A stretch of 64,000 bases of DNA from Bradyrhizobium sp. CSA207. GTDB lineage: Bacteria > Pseudomonadota > Alphaproteobacteria > Rhizobiales > Xanthobacteraceae. Within the stretch, counting starts at the first letter, position 1; the number at the start of each line of letters is the position of its first letter. Positions 1 through 9,070 of this stretch are shown here, one piece after another. Location: the NCBI RefSeq assembly GCF_029051685.1, contig NZ_JAACFT010000005.1, positions 224,696 through 288,695 of the forward strand, in the 5' to 3' direction. Position numbers and translations under genes: made by a program. The notes beneath the pieces were generated by a model. The model worked only from the letters and a program-made list of their open reading frames with translations. It ran no database searches and was not told the origin of the DNA.

Positions 1-914
1 CCGGCGGCTGCTCCTACATCATCCATCTCGGCCATGCCGCTGAAGCAATTGCCGCGGGAAAATGCTCGATCGCGCTGATCACGCTCGCGGGCAAGCCGCG
101 CACTGGGGCGATGCCGCCGCGTGCGGCCGGCGCGGAAGCCGACTTCGAGTCCGCTTACGGTGCGACCACGCATAATGCCTACGGCATGTGTGCCATGCGC
201 CACATGCACGACTATGGCACCACGTCCGAGCAGCTCGCCTGGATCAAGGTCGCAGCCTCCCATCACGCGCAATACAACCCGCATGCGATGCTCAAGGACG
301 TCGTCACGGTCGAGGACGTGCTGAACTCGCCGATGATCTCCGATCCCCTGCATCGCATGGATTGCTGCGTCGTCTCCGACGGCGGCGGCGCGCTGATCGT
401 GACGACGCCCGAGATCGCCAAGAGCTTGAAGAAGCCTTTGGTGCGTTTGATCGGCCACGGCGAGGCGATGAAGGGCCCGCGCGGCGGCAAGGACCTCGAC
501 CTCACATACTCCGCCGGCATCTGGTCCGGCCCGCGCGCCTTCGAGGAAGCCGGCATCACGCCGAAGGACATCAAATACGCTTCGATCTACGACAGCTTCA
601 CCATCACGGTCTTGATGCAGCTCGAGGACCTCGGCTTCTGCAGGAAAGGCGAGGGCGGCAAGTTCGTCGCTGACGGCAACCTGATTTCGGGCGTCGGCAA
701 GCTGCCGTTCAATACCGATGGCGGTGGCCTGTGCAGCAACCATCCCGTCAACCGCGGCGGCATGACCAAGATCCTCGAAGCCGTCAGGCAGTTGCGCGGC
801 GAGGCGCATCCGAAGGTGCAGGTCAAGAACTGCGACCTCGCCATCGCCCACGGCACCGGCGGCCTTCTCGGCGTCCGCCACGCCGCCTCGACCGCCATTC
901 TGGAGCGCGTGTGA
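1..914 (+). CDS. Thiolase family protein (SCP2-type), 5' partial
   Basis: Thiolase that would cleave a 3-ketoacyl-CoA with CoA in cytosolic beta-oxidation. The frame is open from base 3, so the N-terminus with the nucleophilic Cys lies before the window; 303 residues of a roughly 390-residue family protein are visible. The C-terminal signatures are present: NHPVNRGG, then AHGTGGLLG, the variant active-site loop of SCP2-type thiolases. The stop overlaps the next start (ATGA), so the two genes are translationally coupled. Together with the Zn-ribbon/OB-fold protein, MaoC hydratase and MFE-2-like dehydrogenase downstream it forms one degradation operon. The acyl substrate cannot be read from the sequence; a steroid-like or branched side chain is an inference from the gene set. 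Confidence 0.9.
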   Translation, partial: GGCSYIIHLGHAAEAIAAGKCSIALITLAGKPRTGAMPPRAAGAEADFESAYGATTHNAYGMCAMRHMHDYGTTSEQLAWIKVAASHHAQYNPHAMLKDVVTVEDVLNSPMISDPLHRMDCCVVSDGGGALIVTTPEIAKSLKKPLVRLIGHGEAMKGPRGGKDLDLTYSAGIWSGPRAFEEAGITPKDIKYASIYDSFTITVLMQLEDLGFCRKGEGGKFVADGNLISGVGKLPFNTDGGGLCSNHPVNRGGMTKILEAVRQLRGEAHPKVQVKNCDLAIAHGTGGLLGVRHAASTAILERV

Positions 915-1303
915 TGAGTGAAGCCAAGAAATATCCCGCCCCGGTGACCAACCCCGAGACCGCCGCGTTCTGGGATGCGGCCAGCCGCGGCAAGTTCATG
1001 ATCAAGCGCTGCACCACCTGCGGCGAGGCGCACTACTTCCCGCGCGCGATTTGTCCGTTCTGCTACTCCGACAAGACGGTGTGGGAAGAGAGTTCGGGCG
1101 AAGGCACGATCTATACCTACAGCCTGATGCGGAAGTCGCCGACCGGTCCCTACGCGATCGGCTACGTCACGTTGAAAGAGGGCCCGTCGCTCCAGACCAA
1201 TTTCGTCGACTGCGATCTGACGACGCTGAAGATCGGCCAGAAGGTGAAGGTGGTGTTCAAGCCGACCGACGGCGCGCCGCTGCCGTTCTTCACGCCGGTC
1301 TGA
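914..1303 (+). CDS. Zn-ribbon / OB-fold (DUF35-type) thiolase partner
   Basis: Small protein (129 aa) of the rubredoxin-like zinc ribbon plus OB-fold class that usually accompanies SCP2-type thiolases, often as an obligate complex partner in acyl-CoA binding. The zinc ribbon is at about residues 34-50 (CTTC then CPFC); the OB fold follows, including GEGTIYTYS. The ATG at 914 overlaps the thiolase stop by four bases, which decides the start over upstream in-frame codons lying inside the thiolase. The pairing supports thiolase-partner function; an independent role is unlikely. Confidence 0.88.
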   Translation: MSEAKKYPAPVTNPETAAFWDAASRGKFMIKRCTTCGEAHYFPRAICPFCYSDKTVWEESSGEGTIYTYSLMRKSPTGPYAIGYVTLKEGPSLQTNFVDCDLTTLKIGQKVKVVFKPTDGAPLPFFTPV

Positions 1304-1309
1304 TTTCTT

Positions 1310-1455
1310 CCCTTCTCCCCCTGTGGGAGAAGGTGGCGCGAAGCGCCGGATGAGGGGTATCGCTCCGCGGAGAGACTTTCAATGCGGAGGCAACCCCTCA
1401 CCCAAATGAGTTTGCCGCACCGTCCTCGCTGCCCTCTCCCACAAGGGGAGAGGGC
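1310..1455. repeat. Palindromic intergenic repeat
   Basis: A CCCTTCTCCCCCTGTGGGAG-type arm at 1310-1333 recurs inverted at 1432-1455 (CCCTCTCCCACAAGGGGAGA), enclosing GCGCGAAGCGCCGGATGAGG and ACCCCTCACCC. The whole block can fold into one long hairpin. It fills the gap between two co-oriented operon genes, so the transcript would carry it. Related blocks occur at 2377-2512 and, decayed, near 56717. Confidence 0.7.
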
Positions 1456-1497
1456 ACTCTAACTGGCGGTGCCGAAGACATCGGGGAGGAAGCCAAA

Positions 1498-2358
1498 ATG
1501 TCCGCCAGATACGACGAGCTCAAAGCCCTGAAAAACCTGGGCCAGAAATACGCCTACAGCGACCGCGAGGTCATGCTCTACGCCTACGGCATCGGTCTTG
1601 GCGCCGATCCGATGGACGAGAACGAGCTCGCTTTCGTCAACGAAGGCACCCTGACGCCGCGGCCGCTGAAGGTGGTGCCGACCTTTGCTTCCGTCGCGGC
1701 GTGGGGCGCGGGGCCGGGCGAGATGAATCTCAACCGCGTCATGGTGGTCGACGGCGAGCGCGACATCACGTTCCACCAACCATTGCCGGCCGCCGCCCAC
1801 ATCACCGCCGATTCCTCGGTGGTCGAGGTGTATGACAAGGGCAAGGACAAGGGCGTGGTGATCAGCCACCAGACCGTGCTGAAGAACGAAAAGGGCGAGA
1901 AGCTTGCAACGCTGGTCGCCTCGCGCTTCGCCCGTGGCGATGGCGGTTTTGGCGGACCGAACCTGACCCAGCCCGATCCGCACAAGATCCCGTCGCGCGC
2001 GCCCGACAAGACCATCGACATCACCACGCGGCCCGACCAGGCGCTGGTCTACCGCCTCTGCGGGGACCGCAACCCGCTGCACAGCGATCCCGAATTTGCG
2101 AAAAAAGCCGGCTTCCCGCGGCCGATCCTGCACGGCATGTGCACCTACGGCATCACCTGCCGCGGCGTGCTCCAGACCTATGCCGACTACGATGCGAGTG
2201 CCTTCCGCCAGCACGTGGCGCGGTTCTCCTCGCCGGTCTATCCCGGCGAGACCGTGACCATGGACCTCTGGAAGGACGGCAACGTGATCTCGTTCGAAGC
2301 CAAGGTGAAGTCGCGCGGCGTCACCGTCATCAAGAACGGCAAGACGGTGCTGGGTTAG
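1498..2358 (+). CDS. MaoC-family enoyl-CoA hydratase 2
   Basis: Double hot-dog hydratase (286 aa) that would hydrate a trans-2-enoyl-CoA to the (R)-3-hydroxyacyl-CoA. The N-terminal half is a degenerate hot-dog. The C-terminal half carries the hydratase 2 motif with the catalytic pair Asp190 and His195 (GDRNPLHSDPEFAKKAGFPR), followed by PILHG. Length and layout match the hydratase part of peroxisomal MFE-2 and actinobacterial steroid-side-chain hydratases. It sits between the thiolase pair and an MFE-2-like dehydrogenase, so the operon encodes the last three steps of a beta-oxidation round. The start at 1498 follows GGGGAGGAAGCC, a good ribosome-binding site. Confidence 0.9.
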   Translation: MSARYDELKALKNLGQKYAYSDREVMLYAYGIGLGADPMDENELAFVNEGTLTPRPLKVVPTFASVAAWGAGPGEMNLNRVMVVDGERDITFHQPLPAAAHITADSSVVEVYDKGKDKGVVISHQTVLKNEKGEKLATLVASRFARGDGGFGGPNLTQPDPHKIPSRAPDKTIDITTRPDQALVYRLCGDRNPLHSDPEFAKKAGFPRPILHGMCTYGITCRGVLQTYADYDASAFRQHVARFSSPVYPGETVTMDLWKDGNVISFEAKVKSRGVTVIKNGKTVLG

Positions 2359-2376
2359 GACGGCACCGGCGGCCGG

Positions 2377-2512
2377 CTCCCTCGCCCCGTTCTTACGGGG
2401 AGAGGGTGGGGTGAGGGGCTCTCTCCACGAATTCGGTCGCAGTTGGATTCGCGGAGACTCCCCCTCACCCGAAAGCTTCGCTTTCGACCTCTCCCTGCAA
2501 GCGGGGCGAGGT
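2377..2512. repeat. Palindromic intergenic repeat, second copy
   Basis: CTCCCTCGCCCCG...CGGGGAGAGG starts this block and CCCCTCACCCG...CTCTCCCTGCAAGCGGGGCG closes it, with an inner hairpin GAAAGC-TTC-GCTTTC. It resembles the repeat at 1310-1455 in composition and design and lies between the hydratase and dehydrogenase genes of the same operon. Confidence 0.65.
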
Positions 2513-2545
2513 AAAGAAAGAAACAACAAACAGGGAGAGACCACC

Positions 2546-3424
2546 ATGGGATTACTCGACGGCAAGGTCGCGCTGATCACCGGTGCAGGCGGTGGGCTCG
2601 GTGAGGCCTACGCAAAGCTGTTCGCGCGGGAAGGGGCATCCGTCGTGGTCAACGATCTCGGCGGGCCCCGCGACGGCTCCGGCGCCGACAAATCGATGGC
2701 GCAGCAAGTGGTCGATGCGATCAAGGGCGAGGGTGGCAAGGCGGTTGCCAACGGCGCCGACATCTCCACGATGGAAGGCGGCCAGTCGGTATTCGACGAC
2801 GCCATCAGGCATTTTGGTCGCGCCGACATCCTCGTCAACAATGCCGGCATCTTGCGCGACCAGACCTTTGCCAAGGCGACCGAGTCCGATTGGGACAAGG
2901 TGATCAAGGTGCATCTCAAAGGCACTTTTTGTTGCACCCTGCCGGTGTTTCGCTGGATGCGGGAAAACGGCGGCGGTGTCATCGTCAACACCTCCTCGAC
3001 CTCGGGCCTGATCGGCAATTTCGGCCAGACCAATTACGGCGCGGCCAAGGGCGGCATCTGGGGCCTGTCCAACGTGCTGGCGATCGAGGGCCGCAAATAC
3101 AACATCCGGATCTGGACCCTGGCTCCCGGCGCGCTAACCCGCATGACCGCAGACCTGCCCCGCTATAAGGAGAACCCCGGCGCGGCGCTGGGACCGGACG
3201 GCATCGCGCCGGCCGTGCTATACATGGTCAGCGACTTGTCGGGCGACCAGACCGGCAAGGTGCTGGGCGTGTCCGGGCCCCGTGGCGTGCGCGAAATGCG
3301 GATGATGGAAATGGACGGCTGGAAGCCGCCGCACACGGGCTGGAAGGCCCAGGACATCGCCGATCATGCCAAGGAGATCTTCTTCTCCGAGGAGCAGATC
3401 AAGATGGGCGCACGGCGGTTTTAG
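2546..3424 (+). CDS. SDR 3-hydroxyacyl-CoA dehydrogenase (MFE-2-like)
   Basis: Short-chain dehydrogenase (292 aa) resembling the dehydrogenase part of peroxisomal multifunctional enzyme 2 (17-beta-HSD type 4); it would oxidise (R)-3-hydroxyacyl-CoA with NAD+. Visible are the Rossmann motif TGAGGGLG at residues 12-19, the extended loop NDLGGPRDGSG typical of this subgroup, NNAG, and the catalytic Tyr164-x3-Lys168. The C-terminus is about 40 residues longer than a minimal SDR. The start at 2546 follows CAGGGAGAGACCACC; longer in-frame extensions into the repeat are not credible. It completes the set with the hydratase and thiolase upstream. Confidence 0.9.
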   Translation: MGLLDGKVALITGAGGGLGEAYAKLFAREGASVVVNDLGGPRDGSGADKSMAQQVVDAIKGEGGKAVANGADISTMEGGQSVFDDAIRHFGRADILVNNAGILRDQTFAKATESDWDKVIKVHLKGTFCCTLPVFRWMRENGGGVIVNTSSTSGLIGNFGQTNYGAAKGGIWGLSNVLAIEGRKYNIRIWTLAPGALTRMTADLPRYKENPGAALGPDGIAPAVLYMVSDLSGDQTGKVLGVSGPRGVREMRMMEMDGWKPPHTGWKAQDIADHAKEIFFSEEQIKMGARRF

Positions 3425-3430
3425 CCACAC

Positions 3431-3474
3431 TGTCACTCCGGGCGCGACGACGTCGCGAGCCCGGAATGACGACA
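3431..3474. repeat. Short intergenic inverted repeat
   Basis: TGTCACTCCGGGC and GCCCGGAATGACGACA form arms around GCGACGACGTCGCGA, itself a palindrome. It lies between the dehydrogenase and the DapA-like gene and may act as a weak hairpin terminator; no T tract follows. Confidence 0.55.
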
Positions 3475-3496
3475 GACGATAGGACAGAGAGACACG

Positions 3497-4450
3497 ATGA
3501 AACTCACCGCCGACGCCAAGGGCACTTTCGCAATCGCGCCGACACCGTTCCACGACGACGGCCGGATCGACGAGCGCTCGATCGATCGCCTGACCGATTT
3601 CTACGAGGAGGTCGGCTGCGACGGCGTCACGGTGCTGGGCATCCTCGGTGAGGCGCCCAAGCTCGACGCCGCCGAAGCCGAGCAGGTCGCGGTGCGCTTC
3701 GTCAAGCGCGCCAAGAAGATGCAGGTGATCGTCGGCGTCTCGGCGCCGGGCTTTGCCACCATGCGCTCGTTGGCGCGCGCCTCGATGGATGCGGGTGCTG
3801 CCGGCGTGATGATCGCGCCGCCGCCGTCGCTTCGCACCGACGACCAGATCGTCGGCTATTACAAGCAGGCGGCCGAGGCCATTGGTGCCGACGTACCCTG
3901 GGTGCTCCAGGACTATCCGCTGACCTTGTCGGTGGTGTTCACGCCGGCCGTGATCCGCAAGATCGTCATGGACAATGCGAACTGCGTGATGCTCAAGCAC
4001 GAGGACTGGCCGGGCCTGGAAAAAATCTCCACGCTGCGTGCCTTCCAGAAAGACGGCTCGCTGCGGCCGCTTTCGATCCTCTGCGGCAATGGCGGCCTGT
4101 TCCTGGATTTCGAAATGGAGCGCGGCGCCGACGGCGCCATGACCGGTTACGCCTTCCCCGAGCTTCTGATCGATGTCGTGCGCCTGTCGAAGGATGGCGA
4201 GCGCGACGCTGCGCATGATCTGTTCGACGCGCATCTGCCGCTGATCCGTTACGAGCAGCAGCCCGGCGCTGGCCTCGCCGTGCGCAAATACGTGCTGCAG
4301 AAGCGCGGCATCATCGCCTCCAGCGCGCAGCGCAAGCCGGGCGCGACCATCACGCAGGCGGCAAAGGCCGAGGTCGAGTATCTGCTGTCGCGCGTGGCCC
4401 GCGTCGACAAGCGTGCCAATCTTGGGCCGCAATCCAGCGCCGCAGGTTAG
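3497..4450 (+). CDS. Dihydrodipicolinate synthase (DapA) family aldolase
   Basis: Class I aldolase/lyase of the DapA/NAL superfamily, 317 aa, cytosolic. The Schiff-base lysine is Lys167 (VMLKHEDWPG) and the proton-relay tyrosine is Tyr140 (LQDYPLTL); the substrate loop near residue 50 reads VLGILGEAPKLDA rather than the GTTGE of true DapA. That and the catabolic setting argue against lysine biosynthesis and for a pyruvate-dependent aldolase or dehydratase of unknown substrate. It is downstream of the CoA-degradation operon after a short palindrome and may be co-transcribed. The Nudix gene follows within 5 bases. Confidence 0.85.
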   Translation: MKLTADAKGTFAIAPTPFHDDGRIDERSIDRLTDFYEEVGCDGVTVLGILGEAPKLDAAEAEQVAVRFVKRAKKMQVIVGVSAPGFATMRSLARASMDAGAAGVMIAPPPSLRTDDQIVGYYKQAAEAIGADVPWVLQDYPLTLSVVFTPAVIRKIVMDNANCVMLKHEDWPGLEKISTLRAFQKDGSLRPLSILCGNGGLFLDFEMERGADGAMTGYAFPELLIDVVRLSKDGERDAAHDLFDAHLPLIRYEQQPGAGLAVRKYVLQKRGIIASSAQRKPGATITQAAKAEVEYLLSRVARVDKRANLGPQSSAAG

Positions 4451-4454
4451 TTGG

Positions 4455-5270
4455 ATGGCCGAGACATCAGCATCGCGCCCCGCTTCGACCATCCTTCTGC
4501 TGCGTGACGGCGCGGGTGCCGACGGCAAGAGCCGCGGTGAAATTGAAGTCTTCATGATGGTCCGTCACCATCAGATCGAGTTCAACTCGGGCGCGCTGGT
4601 GTTTCCCGGCGGTAGCGTCGATGCCGGCGACAAGGAGATCGTCAACCGGTCCGATCTATATTCGGGCGGCGAGGGGCTAAGCGAGGCGGACCGCGGTTTT
4701 CGCATCGCGGCGATCCGCGAGACCTTTGAGGAGAGCGGCATCCTGCTGGCACGGTCCAAGGACTTGGGCACGCCGATCAATGCCAAACGCGCGGGCGAGA
4801 TCGCGGAGGCGCACCGCGTCGCGCTCAACGAGCACAAGATCAGCTTCCTCGATATCCTGGCCGACAACGGCCTCCAGCTCGCGCTCGACACGCTCGTGCC
4901 CTACGCGCACTGGATCACGCCCGAGGGGATGCCGAAGCGGTTCGACACCTGGTTCTTCCTGGCGGCCGCACCGCCCGACCAGCTCGGCGCCCATGACGGC
5001 AGGGAGTCGACCGACTCGATCTGGGTGTCGCCGCGCGAGGCGGTGGAGGGCGGCGAGAACGGCCGCTTCAAGCTGCCGTTCCCGACCACGCGCAATTTGA
5101 TCCGGCTTGCCAAGCAGGGCAGCGTCAAGGCCGCGCTCGATCATGCCCGCGGCATGTCCATCGTCACGGTGATGCCGGTCATGACCAAGACCGAAAGCGG
5201 CCGCCAGCTCCGCATTCCCCGCGACGCCGGCTATGACGGCGAGGTATTCGAGGTGGGCGCCGTCGGCTAG
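4455..5270 (+). CDS. Nudix hydrolase (NUDT19-like)
   Basis: Nudix pyrophosphohydrolase, 271 aa. The Nudix box is split: it opens with FPGGSVDAGDKE and closes with AAIRETFEESGILL, with about 20 residues (SDLYSGGEGL...) inserted, the arrangement known from NUDT19-type CoA/acyl-CoA diphosphatases. The metal-binding REtfEEsG core is intact. An in-frame ATG at 4413 would extend it into the preceding gene; the ATG at 4455, just after that gene's stop, gives MAETSASRP and is preferred. The proximity to CoA-thioester genes fits CoA turnover, but the substrate is inferred. Confidence 0.82.
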   Translation: MAETSASRPASTILLLRDGAGADGKSRGEIEVFMMVRHHQIEFNSGALVFPGGSVDAGDKEIVNRSDLYSGGEGLSEADRGFRIAAIRETFEESGILLARSKDLGTPINAKRAGEIAEAHRVALNEHKISFLDILADNGLQLALDTLVPYAHWITPEGMPKRFDTWFFLAAAPPDQLGAHDGRESTDSIWVSPREAVEGGENGRFKLPFPTTRNLIRLAKQGSVKAALDHARGMSIVTVMPVMTKTESGRQLRIPRDAGYDGEVFEVGAVG

Positions 5271-5343
5271 CACACTTCGATAGGCGACGAACTGTTGCTC
5301 CCTTGGCTGCTGTATGTTCCGTCCCCTGACGGAGGGACGGGCC

Positions 5344-6258
5344 ATGGACAATCGGCAGGATACCAACATCGCTGTCGAGCTCGCGCTGCTGGTCGCGCTC
5401 GCGACACTGTGGGGCGGCTCCTACACCTTCATCAAGCTCGGTGTGGCCACTATTCCGCCGATCACGCTGATCGCGGCGCGCACCGCGATTGCGGGCCTCT
5501 TGCTGCTCATCGTCATGCGGGCGCGCGGCATCAAGATGCCGATGGACACAGCGACCTGGCGGCGCTTCGCGTTCCAGGCTGTGCTCAACAGCGTTATCCC
5601 CTGGACGCTGATCGCCTGGGGCGAGCGCCATGTCGATGCGGCACTGGCCACCATCCTCAACTCGGCCGCGCCGATCTTCACCTTCCCGCTCACGGCCGTG
5701 GTCACCCGCCACGAGGTGACGACGCCGCGCAAGCTCATCGGCGTGGTTGCCGGCATGGCCGGCATCTTGCTGATCGTTGGCGTCGATGCTCTCCATGATG
5801 TCGGCAGCGGGCTTGTGGCGGAGGCGGCCATCGTCGCTGCCACCATCTGCTACGCCTGCGCGGCGATCTTCGGCCGCAGCTTTAGGGGGCTCGATCCGAT
5901 GGCGCCGGCCGCCGGCTCGCTGCTTACGGGTGCGGCGGTCCTGATCCCGGCTTCGCTCGTGTTCGAACAGCCCTGGACAGTGCCGCCGTCGCTGAGCTCG
6001 GTCCTTGCGCTCCTCGCGCTGGCCGTGTTCTCGACCGCGGCGGCCTTTGCCATCTACTTCCGCCTGATCCAGACCCTGGGCTCAGTCGGCACCACTGCGC
6101 AGGCCTATCTCCGCGTGCCGATCGGGGTCGCCATCAGCGTCGCCTTCCTCGGCGAGAGCCTGAGCCAGACCGCCTGGATCGGGCTGGCCTGCGTCGTCAT
6201 CGGCGTTGCCGCCATGACGATCCCGGCCCGCAGGCCCGCCAGCGTCAAAACCTCGTAA
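5344..6258 (+). CDS. EamA/DMT-family membrane transporter
   Basis: Ten-helix drug/metabolite transporter (304 aa) with two EamA repeats, each opening with a helix of the LWGGSYTFIKLG type. Hydrophobic segments run through the protein; ERHVDAALATILNSAAPIFT marks the end of the first repeat. Substrate unknown; relatives export amino acids or metabolites. GGAGGGACGGGCC directly precedes the ATG at 5344, so this start is preferred over an ATG 30 bases upstream. Confidence 0.85.
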   Translation: MDNRQDTNIAVELALLVALATLWGGSYTFIKLGVATIPPITLIAARTAIAGLLLLIVMRARGIKMPMDTATWRRFAFQAVLNSVIPWTLIAWGERHVDAALATILNSAAPIFTFPLTAVVTRHEVTTPRKLIGVVAGMAGILLIVGVDALHDVGSGLVAEAAIVAATICYACAAIFGRSFRGLDPMAPAAGSLLTGAAVLIPASLVFEQPWTVPPSLSSVLALLALAVFSTAAAFAIYFRLIQTLGSVGTTAQAYLRVPIGVAISVAFLGESLSQTAWIGLACVVIGVAAMTIPARRPASVKTS

Positions 6259-6382
6259 ATTCGGCAGAAGGGGCCAGCCGAGGACCGCAATTTTAAGGAT
6301 TTACGGCGGCCGAAGCCATGTTCCCCCGGGGCCGCAATACGTCGTATATTGGGCTTCCAGCAGCCCGGTCCCTAAAGCACCA

Positions 6383-9070
6383 ATGTCCGCCGAATCGACG
6401 CCGACCCCTGAGAAAAAGCGAATATTTTCGCTCTCCATCGGCCAGCTCACGTTCGGCAGCTTCCTGCTGGTGCTGGCGGTGATCATCGTCACCTCGACCG
6501 CGAGCGTGATCGCAATTAGACACATCGATACCACTTTCGCCGAGTTGCAGCGGCTCCAGAGCGTCGGTGATCTCGCCGAGGACATCGACCGCCGCATGAA
6601 CGAGCTGCGCCTCGCGGCGCGCGACTTCGTCACCGATCCCGGCGCCGGCATCCAGTTCAAGCAGGTCGGCGAGGCGGCCTCGACGCTCAGCGACATCCTG
6701 AAGAAGACCCGCATCGAGCTTGCACCCGAGCAGCAGGACATGATCGACGGGGTCACCGAGCGGCTTGCGACCTATCGCAGCGGCCTGGAGCGGATCTCCA
6801 CCCTGATCGACCGGCGCGCCCAGCTGCTCGCCGGGCTGCCGCCGCTGCGCGACCAGTTCGACGCAGCCGTCTCCGGCACCGCCGACCGCGAGCTCGCCTC
6901 CCGCCTGTCGGAAGCGCAGAGCCGGATCGCGCTCGGACTGCTTGCGCGCAACCCGTCCGCGGCCGAGCAGGCAGCGCAGGGCGTGCGGGCGTTGGACATC
7001 GGGGATCGCGGGCTCAAATCGGCTGTGAACGACTACGCCGAGGCCATCATCGCGGTGGCCGTCAGGGAGCGGCAGATCGCCGATATCGATCGCGAGGTGC
7101 TGGGAACCGAGGGCCGGCTGATCGGACGCGTCACCGAATTGCTGCGCGAGGTCAGCGCACGGCGCGGCCACGTGCTGTCGCGCGACTTCGCGCGTACGCT
7201 GACCGAGGCAAGGTGGCAGAGCATCGTGCTCGGCACGATCGGCGTGCTGATCGGCATTGCCGCGGCGTTGTTCGTGGTGCGCAGGACGGTGCGTCCGCTC
7301 GCCCAGATCGCGCGATCCATTCGCGCGCTTGCGGCCGGCGAGAAGGAGACCTCGATCCCGTCGGCCGACCTCGACAACGAGATCGGCGACATCGCGCGAG
7401 CGGCCGAAGTATTCCGGCGTGCGCTGGAGGAGGCCGACACGGCGCGCGAGGCGGCGGTGCGCGCGCTCACCGAGCAGCGGCTGGCCGAAGAAAGCTACCG
7501 CAAGCTGTTCGAAGGCTCGGTCGACGGCATCTATGTAACCACGCCGGCCGGCGACCTTCTCAACGCCAACCCGGCGCTGGCGCGGATGATGGGCTATGAC
7601 AGCCCGCAGCAGCTGATCGACAGCATCAACGACATCGCTCACACGATCTACGTCCATCCCGAGGCGCGCGTCGAATATCAGCGCCTGATGGCGCGCGACG
7701 GCATGGTGCGCGAGTTCGAGTACCAGGTGCGCCAGCGCAGCGGCGATATCCTGTGGCTCTCCGACAGCGCGACCGGCGTGCGGGACGAGGCGGGCAACAT
7801 CGTCCGCTACGAGGGCACGCTGCGCGACATCACCGACCAGAAGCGCGCCGAAGACGCCATCGCCGAAGGCCGCCGTCTGCTCCAGCAGGTCATCGACACG
7901 GTGCCCGCGGTCATCAACGTCAAGGACCGCAATCTTCGCTATGTGCTGATGAACCGCTACATGGCCGGCATCTTCGGCATCGAGCCCGGCGACGCGCTCG
8001 GCCGCACCACTGCCGATCTGATGTCGCGCTATGGCGCAGCCAAGAGCGATGAGAATGACAAGCGCGTGCTCAGTTTCCGCAAGGGCCTCGGCTTCTACGA
8101 GGAGGAATACAAGGACGCCTCCGGCAACATGCGGCAATGGCTGGTCAACAAGCTGCCGCTGCTCGATGCCGAGGGCGAGATCGAGCGGATCGTCACCGTG
8201 GCGCTGGACATCGGCGAGCGCAAGCGCGGCGAGCAGGAGATGCGGAAGGCCAAGGAAGCCGCCGAGACCGCACTGCGTAATCTGCGCGAGACTCAGGCCT
8301 CGCTGATCGAGGCCGAGAAGCTCGCCGCGCTGGGGCGGCTCGTCGCCGGCGTCGCGCACGAGGTCAACAATCCCGTCGGCATCAGCCTCACGGTCGCCTC
8401 CGCGCTCGAGCGCAAGACCGCGATCTTCACCGCCGAGGTCGAGCGCGGCGAGTTGCGCCGCTCCACGCTCAACGACTATCTCCACACCAGCCGCGATGCG
8501 TCATCGCAGCTCGTCGCCAATCTCAACCGCGCCGCCGAGCTGATCCAGTCGTTCAAGCAGGTCGCGGCCGACCGCAACTATTCGGATCAGCGCAGCTTTG
8601 ATCTCGCCGATCTCACCGAGCAGGTGGTGATGAGCCTGCGGCCGGGCCTGCGCAAGCATAACCTGACCCTCAATGTCGAGTGCCAGCCCAATCTGATCAT
8701 GAACAGCTATCCCGGCCCGTACGGGCAGGTGCTGACCAATCTGTTTCTCAACGCGGTGGCGCACGCCTTCCCCGACGGACGTCCGGGACTTATCGACATC
8801 CAGGTGCGTGAGTCCGGAAAGGACAATGTCGAGATCATCTTCTCCGACAATGGCTGCGGCATGTCGCTGGACGTGCGCCGTCGCGCCTTCGACCCGTTCT
8901 TCACGACACGGCGCGACCAGGGCGGCACCGGTCTCGGACTGCACATCGTCTACAGCATCGTGACCAACCGGCTCGGCGGGCGGCTCGATCTCGATTCCGA
9001 ACCGGGCAGCGGCACGCGCATCCAGATGATCTTGCCGCGCACGGCGCCGCTCGAGCAGGCTGCCGAATAG
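6383..9070 (+). CDS. PAS-domain sensor histidine kinase
   Basis: Membrane sensor kinase of 895 aa. One transmembrane helix at about residues 20-45, a long helical periplasmic region (about 46-275), a second helix at about 277-297, HAMP at about 298-352, PAS1 from about 369 (YRKLFEGSVDGIY), PAS2 from about 492, then the phospho-acceptor His659 (AGVAHEVNNPVG), N box near 783 (TNLFLNAVAHAF), DNGCGM and the F/G2 region DPFFTTRRDQGGTGLGL. No receiver domain is attached and no response regulator is adjacent, so it is an orphan. It ends one base before the convergent gene. Confidence 0.9.
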   Translation: MSAESTPTPEKKRIFSLSIGQLTFGSFLLVLAVIIVTSTASVIAIRHIDTTFAELQRLQSVGDLAEDIDRRMNELRLAARDFVTDPGAGIQFKQVGEAASTLSDILKKTRIELAPEQQDMIDGVTERLATYRSGLERISTLIDRRAQLLAGLPPLRDQFDAAVSGTADRELASRLSEAQSRIALGLLARNPSAAEQAAQGVRALDIGDRGLKSAVNDYAEAIIAVAVRERQIADIDREVLGTEGRLIGRVTELLREVSARRGHVLSRDFARTLTEARWQSIVLGTIGVLIGIAAALFVVRRTVRPLAQIARSIRALAAGEKETSIPSADLDNEIGDIARAAEVFRRALEEADTAREAAVRALTEQRLAEESYRKLFEGSVDGIYVTTPAGDLLNANPALARMMGYDSPQQLIDSINDIAHTIYVHPEARVEYQRLMARDGMVREFEYQVRQRSGDILWLSDSATGVRDEAGNIVRYEGTLRDITDQKRAEDAIAEGRRLLQQVIDTVPAVINVKDRNLRYVLMNRYMAGIFGIEPGDALGRTTADLMSRYGAAKSDENDKRVLSFRKGLGFYEEEYKDASGNMRQWLVNKLPLLDAEGEIERIVTVALDIGERKRGEQEMRKAKEAAETALRNLRETQASLIEAEKLAALGRLVAGVAHEVNNPVGISLTVASALERKTAIFTAEVERGELRRSTLNDYLHTSRDASSQLVANLNRAAELIQSFKQVAADRNYSDQRSFDLADLTEQVVMSLRPGLRKHNLTLNVECQPNLIMNSYPGPYGQVLTNLFLNAVAHAFPDGRPGLIDIQVRESGKDNVEIIFSDNGCGMSLDVRRRAFDPFFTTRRDQGGTGLGLHIVYSIVTNRLGGRLDLDSEPGSGTRIQMILPRTAPLEQAAE

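Noticed and set aside
6293..8485. 730-codon minus-strand frame
   Set aside because: Antisense of the PAS histidine kinase; no domain pattern and composition typical of a shadow frame.
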